Origin: Borreliella chilensis
Lineage (GTDB): Bacteria > Spirochaetota > Spirochaetia > Borreliales > Borreliaceae
Assembly: GCA_000808095.1 (NCBI GenBank)
Contig: CP009910.1
Coordinates: 434,001-498,000, forward strand
Direction of reading: 5' to 3'
Length of the DNA stretch: 64,000 bases
Part shown: positions 36,034-45,556 of the stretch, piece after piece
Layout: every line of letters starts with the position of its first letter
Position numbering within the stretch: position 1 is the stretch's first letter
Translations under genes and position numbers: made by a program
Notes under the pieces: generated by a model
The model's input: the letters and a program-made list of their open reading frames with translations, nothing else
Databases searched by the model: none
Told to the model about the DNA's origin: nothing

Positions 36034-36623
36034 CCGATATCCTTTTTTTCTTTATTTGATATTTTTTTTATTGCTATGTATTTTAACATGTAGACTAAAA
36101 AGAAGATTAACAGTATATATGATATTCTTATTTTTAGTTTAAAAATTGTAAAAATTATAAAAAAACATATTATCCATTTTACTATAGAGTTATTTAACAT
36201 TTTTTTTGAAAATTTTAAGACAACTGTTAACATTATGATAATTGAAGAGATTTTTGCACCTTCTAGAAATTTTTCAACATGATTGTTGTCTGGTACTAAT
36301 TTTAGGTAAAGAAAGACCATTATTATTGCAATAATGGAAGGTGAAATTCCGGCAATAACTAGTAAAAATGCGCATGGGAAGCCCCCAAATTTTCTTCCTA
36401 CTAAGAATACAAAATTAATCGCTGTAACTCCAGGAATAACATTTGATATTGCTAGTATTTTGTTAAAATCATCCTCAGATATTATTTTCCTTTTTTTGAC
36501 AAGTATTTTTTTAAGCTCAGATATAATTATTAATCCTCCGCCAATTGTAAGTGTTGTTGTTTTAAAGACAAGTAAAAACAAGTCCAGAATTTCATATATT
36601 TTTTTTTGTTTCTTTTTATGCAT
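36030..36623 (-). CDS. Chromate-transport (ChrA) family protein, half-size, first
   Basis: A 197-residue partner of the gene at 35500-36033. KTTTLTIGGGLIIISELKKILVKKR (22-46) and the DFNKILAISNVIPGVTAINFVFLVGRKFGG block (52-81) match the ChrA domain, with IPGV where the partner has TPGP. About five membrane segments. First gene of the leftward rpoN operon; a promoter must lie in 36624-36800. Confidence 0.83.
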   Translation of the reverse strand: MHKKKQKKIYEILDLFLLVFKTTTLTIGGGLIIISELKKILVKKRKIISEDDFNKILAISNVIPGVTAINFVFLVGRKFGGFPCAFLLVIAGISPSIIAIIMVFLYLKLVPDNNHVEKFLEGAKISSIIIMLTVVLKFSKKMLNNSIVKWIICFFIIFTIFKLKIRISYILLIFFLVYMLKYIAIKKISNKEKKDIG

Positions 36624-36802
36624 TTGTTTTGTTAAATTTAGTAAAAAACCTTTAGCATATTATTGTACCACAAATATTGTCGTGATGTGCATTTTGTTGT
36701 TGAGCAGAGGTAATAAAAACAGACTTTATTATGATTTTAAAACATTGTTTTATTTCTTTTATTAGAGTTTTGCTATTATAAAAGGTTTATTTATTTTTGT
36801 GC

Positions 36803-36808
36803 TATAAT
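36803..36808 (+). promoter_or_regulatory. -10 box of the MscS gene
   Basis: TATAAT at 36803-36808. A start about seven bases on would leave only about a 5-base leader before the ATG at 36820. No ribosome site and no good -35 are seen. Confidence 0.45.
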
Positions 36809-36819
36809 TCAATTGATTT

Positions 36820-37689
36820 ATGCGAAGCTTAGAAGAAAAGTTTAGTTTGTTTAAGGAGTTTTTTATATTTCAAGACTATTTTAATCATATTCTTGAGGGC
36901 GTGGTGGACTATGGTTTGAAAATTTCGATTGCTGTAGTGCTGTGGTATTTTTTAAAGTTAATCGTTAAGAAAATGGGTAAAATTTTATTCAAGACTTTGG
37001 AAAAGGCTAAGCTAGAGGAGAGGTTAGAGGCTACAGTTTTTAATTTTTTAAAATCTTTTTTCAAAATATTAACAGATTTTGTAATTGTTTTAGTAATATT
37101 GCCATATCTTGGAGTGCCTACAACATCTATTATTGCTGTATTTGGATCATTGGGGCTTGCTATTGGACTTGCTGCTCAAGGCATTTTATCTAATTTTGTT
37201 AGCGGCTTTATTGTTTTGAATTCTAAGTTTTTCAAGTGTGGGGATCATATTAAATGTGGGGATGTTGAGGGTTTGGTTGAGAATGTCCAAATTTTTTTCA
37301 CTACACTCAAAACATTTGATGAAGAGATTATTAAAATTCCAAACAGCAAGCTTACATCCAATTTTGTTGTTAATTTTTCAGCCAATCCTAGAAGAAGAGT
37401 TGTGTTTTCTTTTCAGATTCCTTATGACACAAATATTGGTATATTAAAAGATAAAATAGAGGATTTAATGATTTTCAATAATAAGAAATTTAATGTTGAA
37501 GTTTGTTCTCCTACTATTATTGTCAAAGAATATACCCCTTATTATATAGTCGTGCAGGTTCGATTTTTTGTTAATACAGAAGTTTTTTGGGATTTCCAAT
37601 ATTTTATTGGGGAATCTATTAAAAAAGTTTTATTGGATATGAAAATTAAGCTTCCAATTTGCTTTATACCTTTTGATAAACTATGTTGA
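36820..37689 (+). CDS. Small-conductance mechanosensitive channel, MscS family
   Basis: A 289-residue inner-membrane channel opened by membrane tension. Hydrophobic stretches at about 35-52 and 80-100, then the pore helix FGSLGLAIGLAAQGILSNFVSGFIVL near 108-133 with the Ala-Gly pattern, and the beta domain with GDHIKCGDVEGLVENVQIFFTTLKTFDEEIIKIPNSKL. The C-terminal segment is cytosolic. No Shine-Dalgarno is seen, and the -10 lies very close, suggesting a leaderless or very short-leader mRNA. It overlaps the convergent glycosyltransferase gene by 9 bases. Confidence 0.92.
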   Translation: MRSLEEKFSLFKEFFIFQDYFNHILEGVVDYGLKISIAVVLWYFLKLIVKKMGKILFKTLEKAKLEERLEATVFNFLKSFFKILTDFVIVLVILPYLGVPTTSIIAVFGSLGLAIGLAAQGILSNFVSGFIVLNSKFFKCGDHIKCGDVEGLVENVQIFFTTLKTFDEEIIKIPNSKLTSNFVVNFSANPRRRVVFSFQIPYDTNIGILKDKIEDLMIFNNKKFNVEVCSPTIIVKEYTPYYIVVQVRFFVNTEVFWDFQYFIGESIKKVLLDMKIKLPICFIPFDKLC

Positions 37690-38835
37690 TAATTTTTTCT
37701 TTGCAATAATTTCTGAGTAATAATTTTCAATTTTTTTTGTGAAAAGATGACTTGAAAATTTAGTAGAGTGTTTTTTTGCGTTTTGTTTGAATGTTTTTAG
37801 CGTTTCATCATTTTTTATTACTTTGTCTATGTATTGAGATAGGTTCTCGTACTTTTTTATTAAGAATCCGTTTATTCCCTCTTTTATTACATCTTTATAT
37901 ATATAATCATTTATTAAAATAGCGGGTATTCCAGCAGTTAGTGCTTCTATTACTGTCATTGGATATACTTCACTTCTTGATAGACTAGCAAAGATGTCAG
38001 AAATTTTGTAGTAATAGTATATTTCTTCCCATGGAATTGTTCCTATTAGCAATATTTGTTTTTCAAGTCCATGTTTGATGCTAAAATCTTTTATTTCCTT
38101 TTCTTCACTTCCCTTGCCAATAAGGAGAAGCTTGTAATTTTTGTTTTGAATTAAAAGGTCTTTCAAATGTATTACTAATGAATTTATGTTTTTTTCTTTG
38201 TTTATTCTTCCAACAAATATGATTATTTTGTCGGTATGCTTTATGTTGTGTTTTTTTAAAATTTCGTCTTTTTTTTCTTTGTTTAGATTTTTTATGAAAA
38301 GCTTTCTATCAACCCCATTTGGAATTATTTTGTAGTTAGAATTATTTGATAGTTGGAAATACCGCTCTTTTGCTTTGCTTGATGGATAAATAAAATGTTT
38401 TATTTTATTGTAATGTTTTTGCATCATTTTATCTGGTTTAATAAAGTATTTTAAAATTCCTAAGTAATGCAAATAATAGTCCCACATTGTGTGACTTGTG
38501 TGAACTATTGGTATGTTTTGTTTTAATGCAATTTGTTTTCCAATTTTTCCCATAGTAAATTCGGAGTGAGTATGAATGATGTCTGGTTTATAGTTTTGTA
38601 TTATTTTAGATATTTTCCGTTTGTTGGGAAAAGCTATTACAGCATCAAGTTTTTTGTTTATTTGGATAGATGAACATCTGAAAACGTTTTTTTCTTTTAA
38701 AGATTTTTTGGATTTTGGGCAAAATATGTAAACTTCATATCCATTTTTTTCAAATCCTTCTTTAATTTGCTTTATTGATGTTGCTACTCCATTTTTCTCT
38801 GGGATATACGTATCTGTAAATATTGCAACTTTCAT
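37681..38835 (-). CDS. Glycosyltransferase family 4 (lipid galactosyltransferase-like)
   Basis: A 384-residue GT-B enzyme. Seen: FTDTYIPEKNGVATSIKQI (6-24), IIHTHSEFTMGKIG near 87-100, IPNGVDRKLF near 171-180, FVGRINKEKNINSLV near 210-224 and ASLSRSEVYPMTVIEALTAGIPAIL near 288-312, the EX7E donor region. As I recall, a Borrelia protein at this position makes monogalactosyl-diacylglycerol, the main envelope glycolipid. The sugar specificity cannot be read from sequence. Confidence 0.85.
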   Translation of the reverse strand: MKVAIFTDTYIPEKNGVATSIKQIKEGFEKNGYEVYIFCPKSKKSLKEKNVFRCSSIQINKKLDAVIAFPNKRKISKIIQNYKPDIIHTHSEFTMGKIGKQIALKQNIPIVHTSHTMWDYYLHYLGILKYFIKPDKMMQKHYNKIKHFIYPSSKAKERYFQLSNNSNYKIIPNGVDRKLFIKNLNKEKKDEILKKHNIKHTDKIIIFVGRINKEKNINSLVIHLKDLLIQNKNYKLLLIGKGSEEKEIKDFSIKHGLEKQILLIGTIPWEEIYYYYKISDIFASLSRSEVYPMTVIEALTAGIPAILINDYIYKDVIKEGINGFLIKKYENLSQYIDKVIKNDETLKTFKQNAKKHSTKFSSHLFTKKIENYYSEIIAKKKLST

Positions 38836-38891
38836 ATTCTCCTCCTAGCTTAAGTATAATATATTTGGTACTTGGATTATAATTTACTTTA

Positions 38892-39881
38892 ATGCAGGTG
38901 GTTTATTTATTATTAGGTAGTGAACAAGGCTTGAAAGAGGCTTATTTAAAAGAACTGTTAATAAAGATGGATGCTTTTAAATCAGGAGTTTTGGTTACTA
39001 AACTTTTTTTGTCAGAACTCTCAGTTATGGGGCTTGTTGAGAAGCTGTTTTCCAATTCTCTTTTTTCAGAAAAAGAAATTTTTATTATTTATGAATCTGA
39101 GCTTTTAAAAGCAGAAAAAGATTTAGAATTAATATGCAATGTAATTTTAAAATCTAGCAATAAAACTGTTATTTTTGTTTCCAATAGTAATACATGTAAT
39201 ATTGATTTTAAAAATAAGCTTAAGTTTATAAAAAAAGTTTTTTATGAGATTTCTGATGATGACAAATTTACATTTATAAAAAGAAATTTTTTTAGTCTTA
39301 ATATTAAGATAACAGATTCTGCAATAAATTTAATGCTTTTAATGCTAAATTCAGATACTAAAATTTTGAAATTTTATATAGATTCTTTTGCGCTTTTTGC
39401 TAAGAACAATACTATTGATGAGAAAGACATAACTTCTTGGATTAGTTTTATTCGTTTTGAAACCACTTTTTCTTTATTTAATTCAATTTTAAGAAAAGAT
39501 ATGACTTATTCTTTGATAAAGATTAAGTCCATTTTGGATCAGGGAGAAGATTTGCTCAATGTTTTAATGAGTCTTATTTGGCAATTTAAAAGACTATTAA
39601 AAATTCAAATAGATTATAATATATGTGGCAGTTTGCAGAGTGCGTTGAATAAAAATAAAATTTTTTTTTCATTAAATAAAATTTATAGAATAGGTATTAA
39701 AAATTTTTCAATTGAAGAGATAAAAATTGTTTTGAAAATTTTATATAATTTTGATTTATATTTGAGAATTTATTCTAAAAATATTCATCAAAATTTGTCA
39801 TATTTTTTAATATTTTCAATCTTAAATCTTAATGATAATTTCTTAATCCATTGCTCTGAAGAGTCAAAATTTAATTTTTAA
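38892..39881 (+). CDS. holA: DNA polymerase III delta subunit (HolA-like)
   Basis: A 329-residue clamp-loader delta subunit that opens the sliding clamp. The N-terminal QVVYLLLGSEQGLKEAYLKELL (2-23) and FSNSLFSEKEIFIIYESELL (53-72) match the delta pattern, with a C-terminal helical collar (about 210-310). The family diverges strongly, but the fold order is clear. Start ATG has no strong ribosome site. The gene for a lipoprotein begins 3 bases after its stop. Confidence 0.83.
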   Translation: MQVVYLLLGSEQGLKEAYLKELLIKMDAFKSGVLVTKLFLSELSVMGLVEKLFSNSLFSEKEIFIIYESELLKAEKDLELICNVILKSSNKTVIFVSNSNTCNIDFKNKLKFIKKVFYEISDDDKFTFIKRNFFSLNIKITDSAINLMLLMLNSDTKILKFYIDSFALFAKNNTIDEKDITSWISFIRFETTFSLFNSILRKDMTYSLIKIKSILDQGEDLLNVLMSLIWQFKRLLKIQIDYNICGSLQSALNKNKIFFSLNKIYRIGIKNFSIEEIKIVLKILYNFDLYLRIYSKNIHQNLSYFLIFSILNLNDNFLIHCSEESKFNF

Positions 39882-39884
39882 GAC

Positions 39885-40526
39885 ATGAGGCAAAAATTAA
39901 TTTGGATTGTATTGTTTTGTTTTTTATCTTGTAGATCTGAATCTCAATTGGCAGAAATTATTTTAATAGAGTTTCTTGATTCTATTAAAAATTTTCAAAG
40001 CCAACCTGAAATATTTTTTGACTATTTGAATATTCCAAATGACGATGACGTGAGAGCAAAAATTTGTGGGTTAAAATCTCAGGCAAAGGATGATTTTATT
40101 TTTTATCCTTTGTTTTTCAATAATCTAAAATATGAAATAATAGGTAAAAAAAATATTACTAAGGGTTTTGAATTTGAAGTTGTTATTAAAAACGTTAACT
40201 TTCAAAGTGGAATAGGAAAGCTTTTTGTTAAATTAAATAAAATTGAGAAAAGATCTTCAAAGATTAGAAATCTAGAAAAAAAAGAGCGTAAAAAAATATT
40301 TAAAAATTTAATAAATGAAGTTATTAAAGAGCTGGATAATTTTGATTATACTGAGATTGTTCATTTTTTTAGATTAGTTAATAGTTCTTCTGAAGGCTAT
40401 AAAATAGAGCTTTTGGGAGATGTTTTTAATATGCAAGTTAGAAATAAGCTTATTAATGATCTTTTTTTAGTGTTAGCGCCTGGAATTTCAAATAGTGTTT
40501 TAAGTTTAAAAAATATTAACAAATAG
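39885..40526 (+). CDS. Putative lipoprotein of unknown function
   Basis: A 213-residue protein whose first 16 residues (MRQKLIWIVLFCFLSC) make a short lipoprotein signal with Cys16 as the lipidated residue (FLSC; Borrelia lipoboxes are loose). The mature part is mixed polar, with a Lys-rich helix near 120-150. No family recognised. It lies 3 bases after holA and is probably cotranscribed; it ends before the convergent uvrC gene. Confidence 0.65.
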   Translation: MRQKLIWIVLFCFLSCRSESQLAEIILIEFLDSIKNFQSQPEIFFDYLNIPNDDDVRAKICGLKSQAKDDFIFYPLFFNNLKYEIIGKKNITKGFEFEVVIKNVNFQSGIGKLFVKLNKIEKRSSKIRNLEKKERKKIFKNLINEVIKELDNFDYTEIVHFFRLVNSSSEGYKIELLGDVFNMQVRNKLINDLFLVLAPGISNSVLSLKNINK

Positions 40527-40596
40527 TAATCCGATTAAAAAATTTGTAATTTTAGTATTATTCAAGTTTATATAAAATTTTAATTTAATTTACAAT

Positions 40597-42408
40597 TTAT
40601 TTATCGTGATTATAATTTTTTATTGAGTTTGCTTTTACGGCAAATTCTTTTATTCTTTTAGCAAGTTGAATATTTACCTTTATTTTTTCTGAAATTTCAT
40701 TTTCACTAAGAGGTAATATATCTTGATAAGATCCAATTGATTGTAATATTTTTTTAGCTGTTTTTTCTCCGATTCCATTTATTTTTGTATATAACAGGTT
40801 TATTTTTTCTCTTCTTTTTTTATTAAATCTGTTAGCTTTTCTGTGCGCTTCATCTCTTACATTTTGCAGTATTCTAAGAGCAGGATGTCCTTGGGGCAAG
40901 TTTATTCCTTTTTTGTTGGTTGTTAAGAATATTGTCTCATGTTTTTTTGCTAACGAACAGACTATAACTTTGTTTTCTATTTTCAAGCCTTTTAAGATAG
41001 AAAAAGCAGCATTTAGTTGTCCTTTTCCTCCATCAATTAAAATTAAATTTGGTAGCTCTAAGTTTTTATTGATTATTTCTGAATATCTTCTTGAGATTAC
41101 TTCTTTTATTGCCTTAAAGTCGTCAATTTCTCCTTTTAATAAGGAATTTAGTTTATAAAGCCTGTAGTTTTCTTTAAAGGGTATTCCCATTTTAAAAGTA
41201 ACCATAGAAGCTACTGTTTCTTGACCTTTGAGATGAGCAATGTCAAATCCTTCAATTGCTTTGGGTAGTTTATCCATTTTTAGAAAAATTTTTAAACTCT
41301 CAAGTGCTTTGTTGCTTTTATTTTCATATTCTCTGAAAGATAGTTCAGCATTAGATATGGCCATTTCCATTATTTTTAAGATTTCTTCTGTTTCTTTGTA
41401 AATAATTTCTGTTTTTGTATTTTTGATTTCATTTATTAGTTTTTCAACATTTTTAGTGTCAATATCTTTGATAAAAATATGAATTTTATCGGGGACTACC
41501 ATATTAATAGATGTGTAATATTGAATCAAAAATTGTAAAACCAGTTCATTTTTTTCGCATATGCTCTCATCAAAGTTTGCATCTCTTTCAACTAATTTTC
41601 CATTTCTGTATTTTAATACTATTATTGTATTTACATTTTCTCCTGGATGGAAGTGCACATAGTCTATGTTTAAACTATTAGCTTTTGTAATGATTTGAAT
41701 TTGATTAATTTCTATTAAAGAGTTTTTAATTTCTTTTAACTTAATAGCAGTTTCAAAATCTTCTTTTTGTATGGCAAGTTTTAATTTAATGTTAATTTGG
41801 CTTAATATCTCAGATATATCTCCATTTAGTATTGATTTTACTTTCTCTAGTTCTTTTTGATATTCCTTTTCAAGATTTTCCTTGTAACATACTCCAAGGC
41901 ACTGTCCCATATGGTAATATAGACAAGGAACATTAGATTTTTTTTTACATTTCCTAGTTTTAAATGTTTTGTTAATAAAATCCAATACCTGATCTAATTT
42001 TTTTACATTGGTAAATGGCCCAAAATATTCGCTTTGGTCATTAATTATTTTTCTAGTTTTAAAAATTCTTGGATATTTTTCATGAGTTATTCTTACCATG
42101 GGATAACCTTTACCATCTTTTAATTTTACATTGTAATCGGGCTTGTGAGCTTTGATGAGATTGCATTCTAGAAGCAATGCTTCGTATTCGCTGTTTGTTG
42201 TAATAACTTCTATTGATTTTACATTTTTCATTAATATTTTGATTTTGTGACTATTTTTTTCTAAAAAATAACTTTTTATTCTTGATTTTAGATTTTTTGC
42301 TTTCCCAATATAGAGTATTTTTTTGTTTTCATTTAGCATTTTATAGCAGCCACTTGTAGTTGGTAATTTTATTACTTTTTCAAATAGATTTATTAGGTTC
42401 TCTTTCAT
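40597..42408 (-). CDS. uvrC: UvrABC system protein C
   Basis: A 603-residue nuclease that makes both cuts in nucleotide excision repair. GIY-YIG domain at the N-terminus ([29 protein letters not shown], 20-48), the Cys cluster [21 protein letters not shown] near 154-174, the UVR motif [19 protein letters not shown] near 215-233, an RNase H-like nuclease domain with the catalytic Asp in GFDIAHLKG near 391-399 and [11 protein letters not shown] near 452-462, and tandem helix-hairpin-helix [13 protein letters not shown] near 544-556. Complete, normal length. Confidence 0.96.
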   Translation of the reverse strand: MKENLINLFEKVIKLPTTSGCYKMLNENKKILYIGKAKNLKSRIKSYFLEKNSHKIKILMKNVKSIEVITTNSEYEALLLECNLIKAHKPDYNVKLKDGKGYPMVRITHEKYPRIFKTRKIINDQSEYFGPFTNVKKLDQVLDFINKTFKTRKCKKKSNVPCLYYHMGQCLGVCYKENLEKEYQKELEKVKSILNGDISEILSQINIKLKLAIQKEDFETAIKLKEIKNSLIEINQIQIITKANSLNIDYVHFHPGENVNTIIVLKYRNGKLVERDANFDESICEKNELVLQFLIQYYTSINMVVPDKIHIFIKDIDTKNVEKLINEIKNTKTEIIYKETEEILKIMEMAISNAELSFREYENKSNKALESLKIFLKMDKLPKAIEGFDIAHLKGQETVASMVTFKMGIPFKENYRLYKLNSLLKGEIDDFKAIKEVISRRYSEIINKNLELPNLILIDGGKGQLNAAFSILKGLKIENKVIVCSLAKKHETIFLTTNKKGINLPQGHPALRILQNVRDEAHRKANRFNKKRREKINLLYTKINGIGEKTAKKILQSIGSYQDILPLSENEISEKIKVNIQLAKRIKEFAVKANSIKNYNHDK

Positions 42409-42442
42409 AATGCTAGGTAGTTTTTAGATTTTAGAAATCATC

Positions 42443-42466
42443 TTATGATATAATATTGTATCATAA
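42443..42466. repeat. Palindrome in the uvrC divergent promoter region
   Basis: TTATGATA (42443-42450) and TATCATAA (42459-42466) are perfect complements around TAATATTG, whose AATATT centre is itself palindromic. It contains TATAAT, so it covers a likely -10. Confidence 0.55.
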
Positions 42467-42529
42467 ATTTAATTTGTTTTATGTTTTGAGGTATTTAAAA
42501 TATGGATAATAAAAAATAAAAGGTCAAAA

Positions 42530-44047
42530 ATGAGATTAGTTTTAATGCTCTTGCTATTTTTTTTGTGCTTTTCTATTCTTTTCTCTCAAGAATTGAAGTT
42601 GATACTTGATTCAAAGAAAAATTTTAAATTTATTCAAGATTCTAGCAATATTACTTTTGAAAGAGATGTTAGAGGGCTACTTGGTATTTATTTGGATAGA
42701 TATAAAACCGTTTTAGATTTAAATAATATTGATTTGCGCTTAGAAATAGGAAAAGATAATACATTGAAAGACACCTCTTCAAACTATTTGGTTAGTGCAA
42801 AAAGCTTGAGAGTGTCAAATGAATTTCGTAATGTTTCTAATGGTTCTTTAATTTTTTATTCAAATCAAAATCCTGTTAAGTTTAAGCCGTTGACAAAGAA
42901 AGCTTTCTTTTTCTCAGGTAATACTGTTTCTGATTTTACTATTAAGTTTTGGGTATATAGAACAACTTCTGTTACAGGGGAAATTATCTTTAGTTGGAAT
43001 GGTTATAAAAATATTAATAATTCATGGGTAGATCAGTCTATCAGGTTAGAAAGTGATGAAGGGAATTTTGTTTGGGTTTTAAACAATGTATTTTTAAAAG
43101 GTAATAAAAATCCTATCAAGATTAGAATGAAAAGTAATGATGATTTTATTCCAAAGAAATGGCATTTGCATACTTTAAGATATAGGCAAAGAGACGGTAT
43201 GCTTGAATATTTAATAGATTCTAAACCTCAAGCAATAGAATATATAACCGATGATAAAAAGGAGAGCTCAGGCTATTTATTAAGCATTGGCAATTTTATT
43301 GATTTTACCTTGGGAACTTATTTTACTGGTGCGGTTGAGAATTTAGAAATACATAAAAGCTTTGAAGAGGTTAGTAATGCCTTTTTTTCGAAGAACATGG
43401 GATACATTATTACAGAGCCTATTAAGCTTTCTAAATATTATTCTCAAGTATTGTCCTTTGATGTTGATTCCAATGTTCCTAAGGATACAGAGATTGTTTA
43501 CTATTACAGATTAGATAATAAGGTTTTCTATGATACAGATAGCTACGGAAATATTAAGAAAAATTTAACTGGAGCGTGGATTCATTTTGATCCTAAAAAA
43601 GACTTTCCAGATTCAAAAATATCAAAATACATCCAAATAAAAGTTGAATTTTATCCTAGTGGAGATTCTGTAAACAGCCCTTCTCTTTACAGCATGTCGA
43701 TTACTTATGTTCCTGAAGCAGCTCCATTTCCTCCTGTAATCACAAAAGTTATCCCAGGTTCTAGAGAGGTTTTTATTGAATGGATTCCTGTTGTTAATAG
43801 TAGTGTTGAGGGGTATTATATTTATATTGGAGTTGCCTCTGGCAATTACCAAGGAGAAACCGGGGGTGTTTTAACTTCCCCTATTGATGTTGGGAATCAA
43901 ACTTCTTTTAAGATTACAGGACTTGAAGATGGAAGGCTTTATTATATTAGTATTGCTGCTTACAATTTAGATAAAAGTGTTAATAAAACTTCTTTCTCAA
44001 AAGAAATTTCTGTAAGGCCTATGGAGATTTTTAAAAAATATGAATAA
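42530..44047 (+). CDS. Exported protein with a fibronectin type III domain
   Basis: A 505-residue protein with a signal peptide (LVLMLLLFFLCFSILFSQ, 3-20), probably exported. Residues about 110-275 resemble a concanavalin/LamG-like beta sandwich: FTIKFWVYRTTSVTGEIIFSW, then KWHLHTLRYRQRDGMLEYLI. A fibronectin III domain covers about 400-497, with VITKVIPGSREVFIEWIPV and FKITGLEDGRLYYISIAAYN. Function unknown; an envelope or periplasmic binding role is plausible. Its last 8 bases overlap the repeat protein gene. Confidence 0.75.
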   Translation: MRLVLMLLLFFLCFSILFSQELKLILDSKKNFKFIQDSSNITFERDVRGLLGIYLDRYKTVLDLNNIDLRLEIGKDNTLKDTSSNYLVSAKSLRVSNEFRNVSNGSLIFYSNQNPVKFKPLTKKAFFFSGNTVSDFTIKFWVYRTTSVTGEIIFSWNGYKNINNSWVDQSIRLESDEGNFVWVLNNVFLKGNKNPIKIRMKSNDDFIPKKWHLHTLRYRQRDGMLEYLIDSKPQAIEYITDDKKESSGYLLSIGNFIDFTLGTYFTGAVENLEIHKSFEEVSNAFFSKNMGYIITEPIKLSKYYSQVLSFDVDSNVPKDTEIVYYYRLDNKVFYDTDSYGNIKKNLTGAWIHFDPKKDFPDSKISKYIQIKVEFYPSGDSVNSPSLYSMSITYVPEAAPFPPVITKVIPGSREVFIEWIPVVNSSVEGYYIYIGVASGNYQGETGGVLTSPIDVGNQTSFKITGLEDGRLYYISIAAYNLDKSVNKTSFSKEISVRPMEIFKKYE

Positions 44048-45347
44048 TTTTGGTTTTGAAAAGGCTTTAAATTTTTATAAAAACAGCGATTTTAAAAGCT
44101 CTCTTGACAATTTGGAGGTTTTTGATGAGAATTTTGATTCTCTTTCGCTCAAAGCGCTTATTTATTTCAGAAAAAAGGATTATAAGGCGCTTTTATATGT
44201 GTTAAACACATATCCTGTTTTAAGTGAATACAATTTTTTAGTTAAACTTATATATTATGGTAAAATTGAAAAAAATAAAGATGAGTTAGGGCCTTTTGAA
44301 AACTATAATTTGGGAGTTTTTTATTTTAATTTAAAAGAATATGAGCTTGCGTTAAGTTTTTTTTTAAAAGCCAACGAGCAAAAATCCGATTTTGTACAAT
44401 CTTTAAACAATAGTGCTGTTTTATTTGAAATGCTGGGTAATAAGGACGAAGCTTTAAAATTGTTTTCTAGGGCCAAAGATTTGAATCGAAATAATTCTCT
44501 TGTTAAGCTTAATGTTTGGATTTTAAAAAATAGTGAATTTTTTGAAAAAGCAAGTCTTTTTAGTATAGATAAAAGTTTTTTTGATGCTAATCTTGCCCTT
44601 GTTGTTAATTATTTAATGTATTATTTTTATTCTATTGGGGAAATAAGCCGGGCAATTAGACTTTCTGAAAAATTTTTAACAGATTCTCATTATTCTAAGT
44701 ATATTTGGCATAATAGAGCAACTATTTTTCACAAAATAGGCAGCATGACTCAAGCCACAACTTCTTATGTTAAAGCTATTTTAAATTTTTCGAATATTTA
44801 TACGATTTATAATATGCATATTGCAACAATTGAGCTTTTAAAATTTTCTCCTAAAAAGTCTATTGAGAGGATGATTAATGATTATTCTAATCTAGATTTG
44901 ATATATTTATATGCAACCTTATTTTTTCTTAGAAATCGTGATCTTGAGGATGCCTATTTTTATATGAAAAAACTTTGTGAGTTTAATCCAGGACCTTATT
45001 CAAAATTTTTGAAATTACTTGAGTCTAGTGAGGATATGTTAATTGAAAATCTGCTTGAAGAATTTGCAATTTCTTTAAGAGTAAATTGGTATTTGGAGTA
45101 TTTGTTTTTTATTGACAGCTCTTTAAATTTGAAAGATCCTGTTTTTATTTTTGATCACAATATAAGAGTAAATACATATATCTGGAGAATTAAAGATGAA
45201 TGTATTGAATTAAAATTTAGCAACAATGAGGAGCAAATGGTTCAAGAAATCTTGCTTGAAGAATTTAGTTGTTTTAAAATCGATATTTCTATTGGAGATT
45301 TGAAAAATTTAATAGAAACTTATAAAGAGTTTAGAATAAATTACTAG
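44040..45347 (+). CDS. Tetratricopeptide-repeat protein
   Basis: A 435-residue protein with helical pairs typical of TPR: YNLGVFYFNLKEYELALSFFLKANEQ near 90-115 and SLNNSAVLFEMLGNKDEALKLFSRAKDLN near 121-149 are clear. No signal peptide, so it is probably cytosolic, a scaffold for protein contacts. It overlaps the exported FN3 protein gene by 8 bases, suggesting they are made together. No other motif seen. Confidence 0.75.
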   Translation: MNNFGFEKALNFYKNSDFKSSLDNLEVFDENFDSLSLKALIYFRKKDYKALLYVLNTYPVLSEYNFLVKLIYYGKIEKNKDELGPFENYNLGVFYFNLKEYELALSFFLKANEQKSDFVQSLNNSAVLFEMLGNKDEALKLFSRAKDLNRNNSLVKLNVWILKNSEFFEKASLFSIDKSFFDANLALVVNYLMYYFYSIGEISRAIRLSEKFLTDSHYSKYIWHNRATIFHKIGSMTQATTSYVKAILNFSNIYTIYNMHIATIELLKFSPKKSIERMINDYSNLDLIYLYATLFFLRNRDLEDAYFYMKKLCEFNPGPYSKFLKLLESSEDMLIENLLEEFAISLRVNWYLEYLFFIDSSLNLKDPVFIFDHNIRVNTYIWRIKDECIELKFSNNEEQMVQEILLEEFSCFKIDISIGDLKNLIETYKEFRINY

Positions 45348-45366
45348 TATTTATATATTTGTTTAG

Positions 45367-45394
45367 TTGACAATAGTAATATCTCTAATATAAT
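45367..45394 (+). promoter_or_regulatory. tRNA-Ser (GCU) promoter
   Basis: TTGACA (45367-45372), 16 bases, perfect TATAAT (45389-45394). Predicted start near 45401, 11 bases before the tRNA. Confidence 0.8.
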
Positions 45395-45411
45395 ATTGTA
45401 TTAACGCTATA

Positions 45412-45500
45412 GGAGAGATGCCAGAGTGGCCGAATGGGGCTTCCTGCTAAGAAGTTGTCCTTTTAAAAGGGGACCATGGGTTCGAATCCCATTCTCTCCG
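45412..45500 (+). tRNA. tRNA-Ser (GCU)
   Basis: An 89-base class II tRNA. Acceptor GGAGAGA/TCTCTCC, anticodon GCT in CTGCTAA, long variable arm with GTCC/GGAC pairing, T-loop TTCGAAT. No CCA encoded. Confidence 0.96.
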
Positions 45501-45514
45501 TAATTATTTAAATC

Positions 45515-45543
45515 TTGACAGCGCGTACTTTATTTATTAAAAT
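45515..45543 (+). promoter_or_regulatory. tRNA-Ser (UGA) promoter
   Basis: TTGACA (45515-45520), 17 bases, TAAAAT (45538-45543). Separate promoter 15 bases after the first tRNA-Ser. Confidence 0.75.
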
Positions 45544-45556
45544 TTGTTTTAACTCT

